Translations under genes and position numbers: made by a program
Assembly (NCBI GenBank): GCA_002773855.1
Contig: PEZY01000001.1
Coordinates: 189 to 6,384 of the forward strand
Direction: 5' to 3'
Origin: Candidatus Buchananbacteria bacterium CG10_big_fil_rev_8_21_14_0_10_33_19
GTDB lineage: Bacteria; Patescibacteria; ABY1; 2-01-FULL-39-33
DNA length: 6,196 nt
Part shown: one piece after another, positions 5,134 through 6,196 of the stretch
How positions within the stretch are numbered: position 1 is the first letter of the stretch
Layout of the letters: every line of letters starts with the position of its first letter
The notes under the pieces: model-generated
What the model was told of the DNA's origin: nothing
What the model saw: only the letters and a program-made list of their open reading frames with translations
The model's database searches: none

Positions 5134-6196
5134 ATGCAATATTCAGTAGTAAATTTAGTTAAAACAATAACCACTCCAAACTTTAGATTGGACGCGGAAT
5201 TTTATCGCCCTTTTTATCTTGAATCAGAACAGCTTATTTCTTCAAAGATAAATGATCGTTTAGGCAATCTTATAACTATACTGACTGATTATCACGCAAA
5301 CGGGAGCTATGAAATTTTGCGTGGAAATGTTGATATATTGGACTCGCCGGATTATGCCTTAATGATTAGAACTGTTGATTTTGAAAAAGATGACTTTGAA
5401 AATGATGTTAAATATGTTTCAGAACACGCTTATAATTTTTTAAAGAAGACAAAAGTATTTGGAGGTGAAATCATCATCAATAAAATTGGCAATGCTGGCA
5501 AAGTCTATCTTGTTCCACCTTTAGATAAAAAAATTTCCTTGGGAATGAATCAGTTTATGATTCGCCCAAAAGACAATTTAAACAACTATTTTTTATATGT
5601 ATTTTTGGTATGTAAATATGGCCGTTTATTACTTGAACAAAGAATCACTGGAGCTGTCCCATTAAGTATTGATAAAGAATCAGTTAGAAGTGTACCTGTG
5701 CCAATCCTTAAAAATGAATTTCAAAAAATAATACAAAATTTAGTAGAAAGATATTTTTCGCTAAGCAATCGAGGAAAAGATTTTTACTCTCAAGCCGAAC
5801 AATTGCTCCTTTCCGAACTCGGACTTTTAGACTGGAAGCCAAAACACACACTTTCTTTCGTCAAAAAATTTTCCAACACAAAAGAATCGAATCGTTTTGA
5901 CGCAGAATTTTTTCAACCAAAATATGAGGAAATTGTTGACGCAGTGAAGAAATACAAAGGCGGGTTTGATGAACTGGGTAATCTGGTGAAAATTAAAAAA
6001 AGTGTCGAGCCGGGAAGTGAAGCATATCAAGAAAACGGAATCCCTTTTGTCCGCGTGAGCAATCTTTCAAAATTTGAGCTTTCCGACAACAACCAGCAAT
6101 TTATATCCGAAGAATTATACAACGAACTAAAAACACATCAGCCGAAGAAAGGTGAAATTTTGCTTTCAAAGGACGCAACACCCGGCATGGCTTATT
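5134..6196 (+). CDS. hsdS: Type I-style specificity subunit HsdS (3' end beyond window)
   Basis: The frame stays open from ATG 5134 to the window edge, giving 354 residues without a stop. It shows the two-repeat plan of HsdS: FRLDAEFYRPFY at 17-28 is echoed by NRFDAEFFQPKY at 253-264, each opening a half with one target recognition domain. The first half has GGEIIINKIGNAGKVYLV (110-127) and MNQFMIRP (138-145). The central conserved helix includes AEQLLLSELGLLDWKP (221-236). The second half has GIPFVRVSNL (302-311) and GEILLSKDATPGMA (340-353), typical recognition-domain motifs. It should choose the target sequence for the fused methylase-nuclease. It starts 3 nt after the ATPase stop with no clear Shine-Dalgarno, so translation is probably coupled. 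The first ~210 codons are very AT-rich, whereas the second half is closer to the methylase gene, suggesting domain exchange. Confidence 0.9.
   Translation, partial: MQYSVVNLVKTITTPNFRLDAEFYRPFYLESEQLISSKINDRLGNLITILTDYHANGSYEILRGNVDILDSPDYALMIRTVDFEKDDFENDVKYVSEHAYNFLKKTKVFGGEIIINKIGNAGKVYLVPPLDKKISLGMNQFMIRPKDNLNNYFLYVFLVCKYGRLLLEQRITGAVPLSIDKESVRSVPVPILKNEFQKIIQNLVERYFSLSNRGKDFYSQAEQLLLSELGLLDWKPKHTLSFVKKFSNTKESNRFDAEFFQPKYEEIVDAVKKYKGGFDELGNLVKIKKSVEPGSEAYQENGIPFVRVSNLSKFELSDNNQQFISEELYNELKTHQPKKGEILLSKDATPGMAY

Noticed and set aside
5827..6030. 67-codon open frame on the minus strand
   Set aside because: It is antisense to hsdS, which continues through this stretch with recognisable specificity-subunit motifs.

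Overview
The window reads as a chromosomal accessory, defence-type segment from a bacterium of about 30-45% GC. All recognisable genes are on the + strand and tightly packed, with gaps of 1-4 nt inside each cluster. No in-frame TGA occurs and only TAA and TAG are used as stops, so the standard bacterial code fits. A REP-like element of the form GACAGGCTCAGGGT, compact gene spacing and a probably leaderless transcript would suit a Patescibacteria/CPR-type or other environmental genome. That placement is inference, since no taxonomic marker is present.

Layout. (1) Bases 2-112 are the 3' end of an unidentified gene whose last codons are built from a short repeat. (2) Its end carries the Shine-Dalgarno of radC (117-767), a JAMM-domain RadC protein. 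(3) At 765-813 a dense set of TTGTC/GACAA half-sites overlaps a TTGACA-type promoter. This drives a two-gene module: a small helix-turn-helix protein (820-1068) followed 2 nt later by a Fic/Doc-family toxin (1071-1502). The layout is that of a self-repressing toxin-antitoxin operon with an HTH antitoxin instead of Phd. (4) After a small uncertain ORF (1505-1585) comes a restriction-modification operon. A fused protein (1590-3665) joins an HsdR-N-like PD-(D/E)XK nuclease domain to an HsdM-like N6-adenine methylase. Next is an SMC/ABC-type ATPase with a C-terminal TOPRIM/DUF4435-like region (3667-5130), and then an HsdS specificity subunit (5134 to the window edge, incomplete).

How the parts may work together. 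HsdS would recognise DNA for the fused nuclease-methylase, giving a two-protein arrangement like BcgI-type (Type IIB) enzymes, unless a true HsdR lies beyond the window. The ATPase-TOPRIM gene inserted between methylase and specificity genes resembles OLD/Gabija/PARIS effectors and may be a second defence layer coupled to the restriction system. The adjacent Doc module could serve as an addiction or abortive-infection element.

The most interesting points are the embedded ATPase-TOPRIM gene, the clear drop in GC over that gene and the first half of hsdS (suggesting cassette exchange), and a Doc active-site motif carrying Asn where Asp/Glu is usual.
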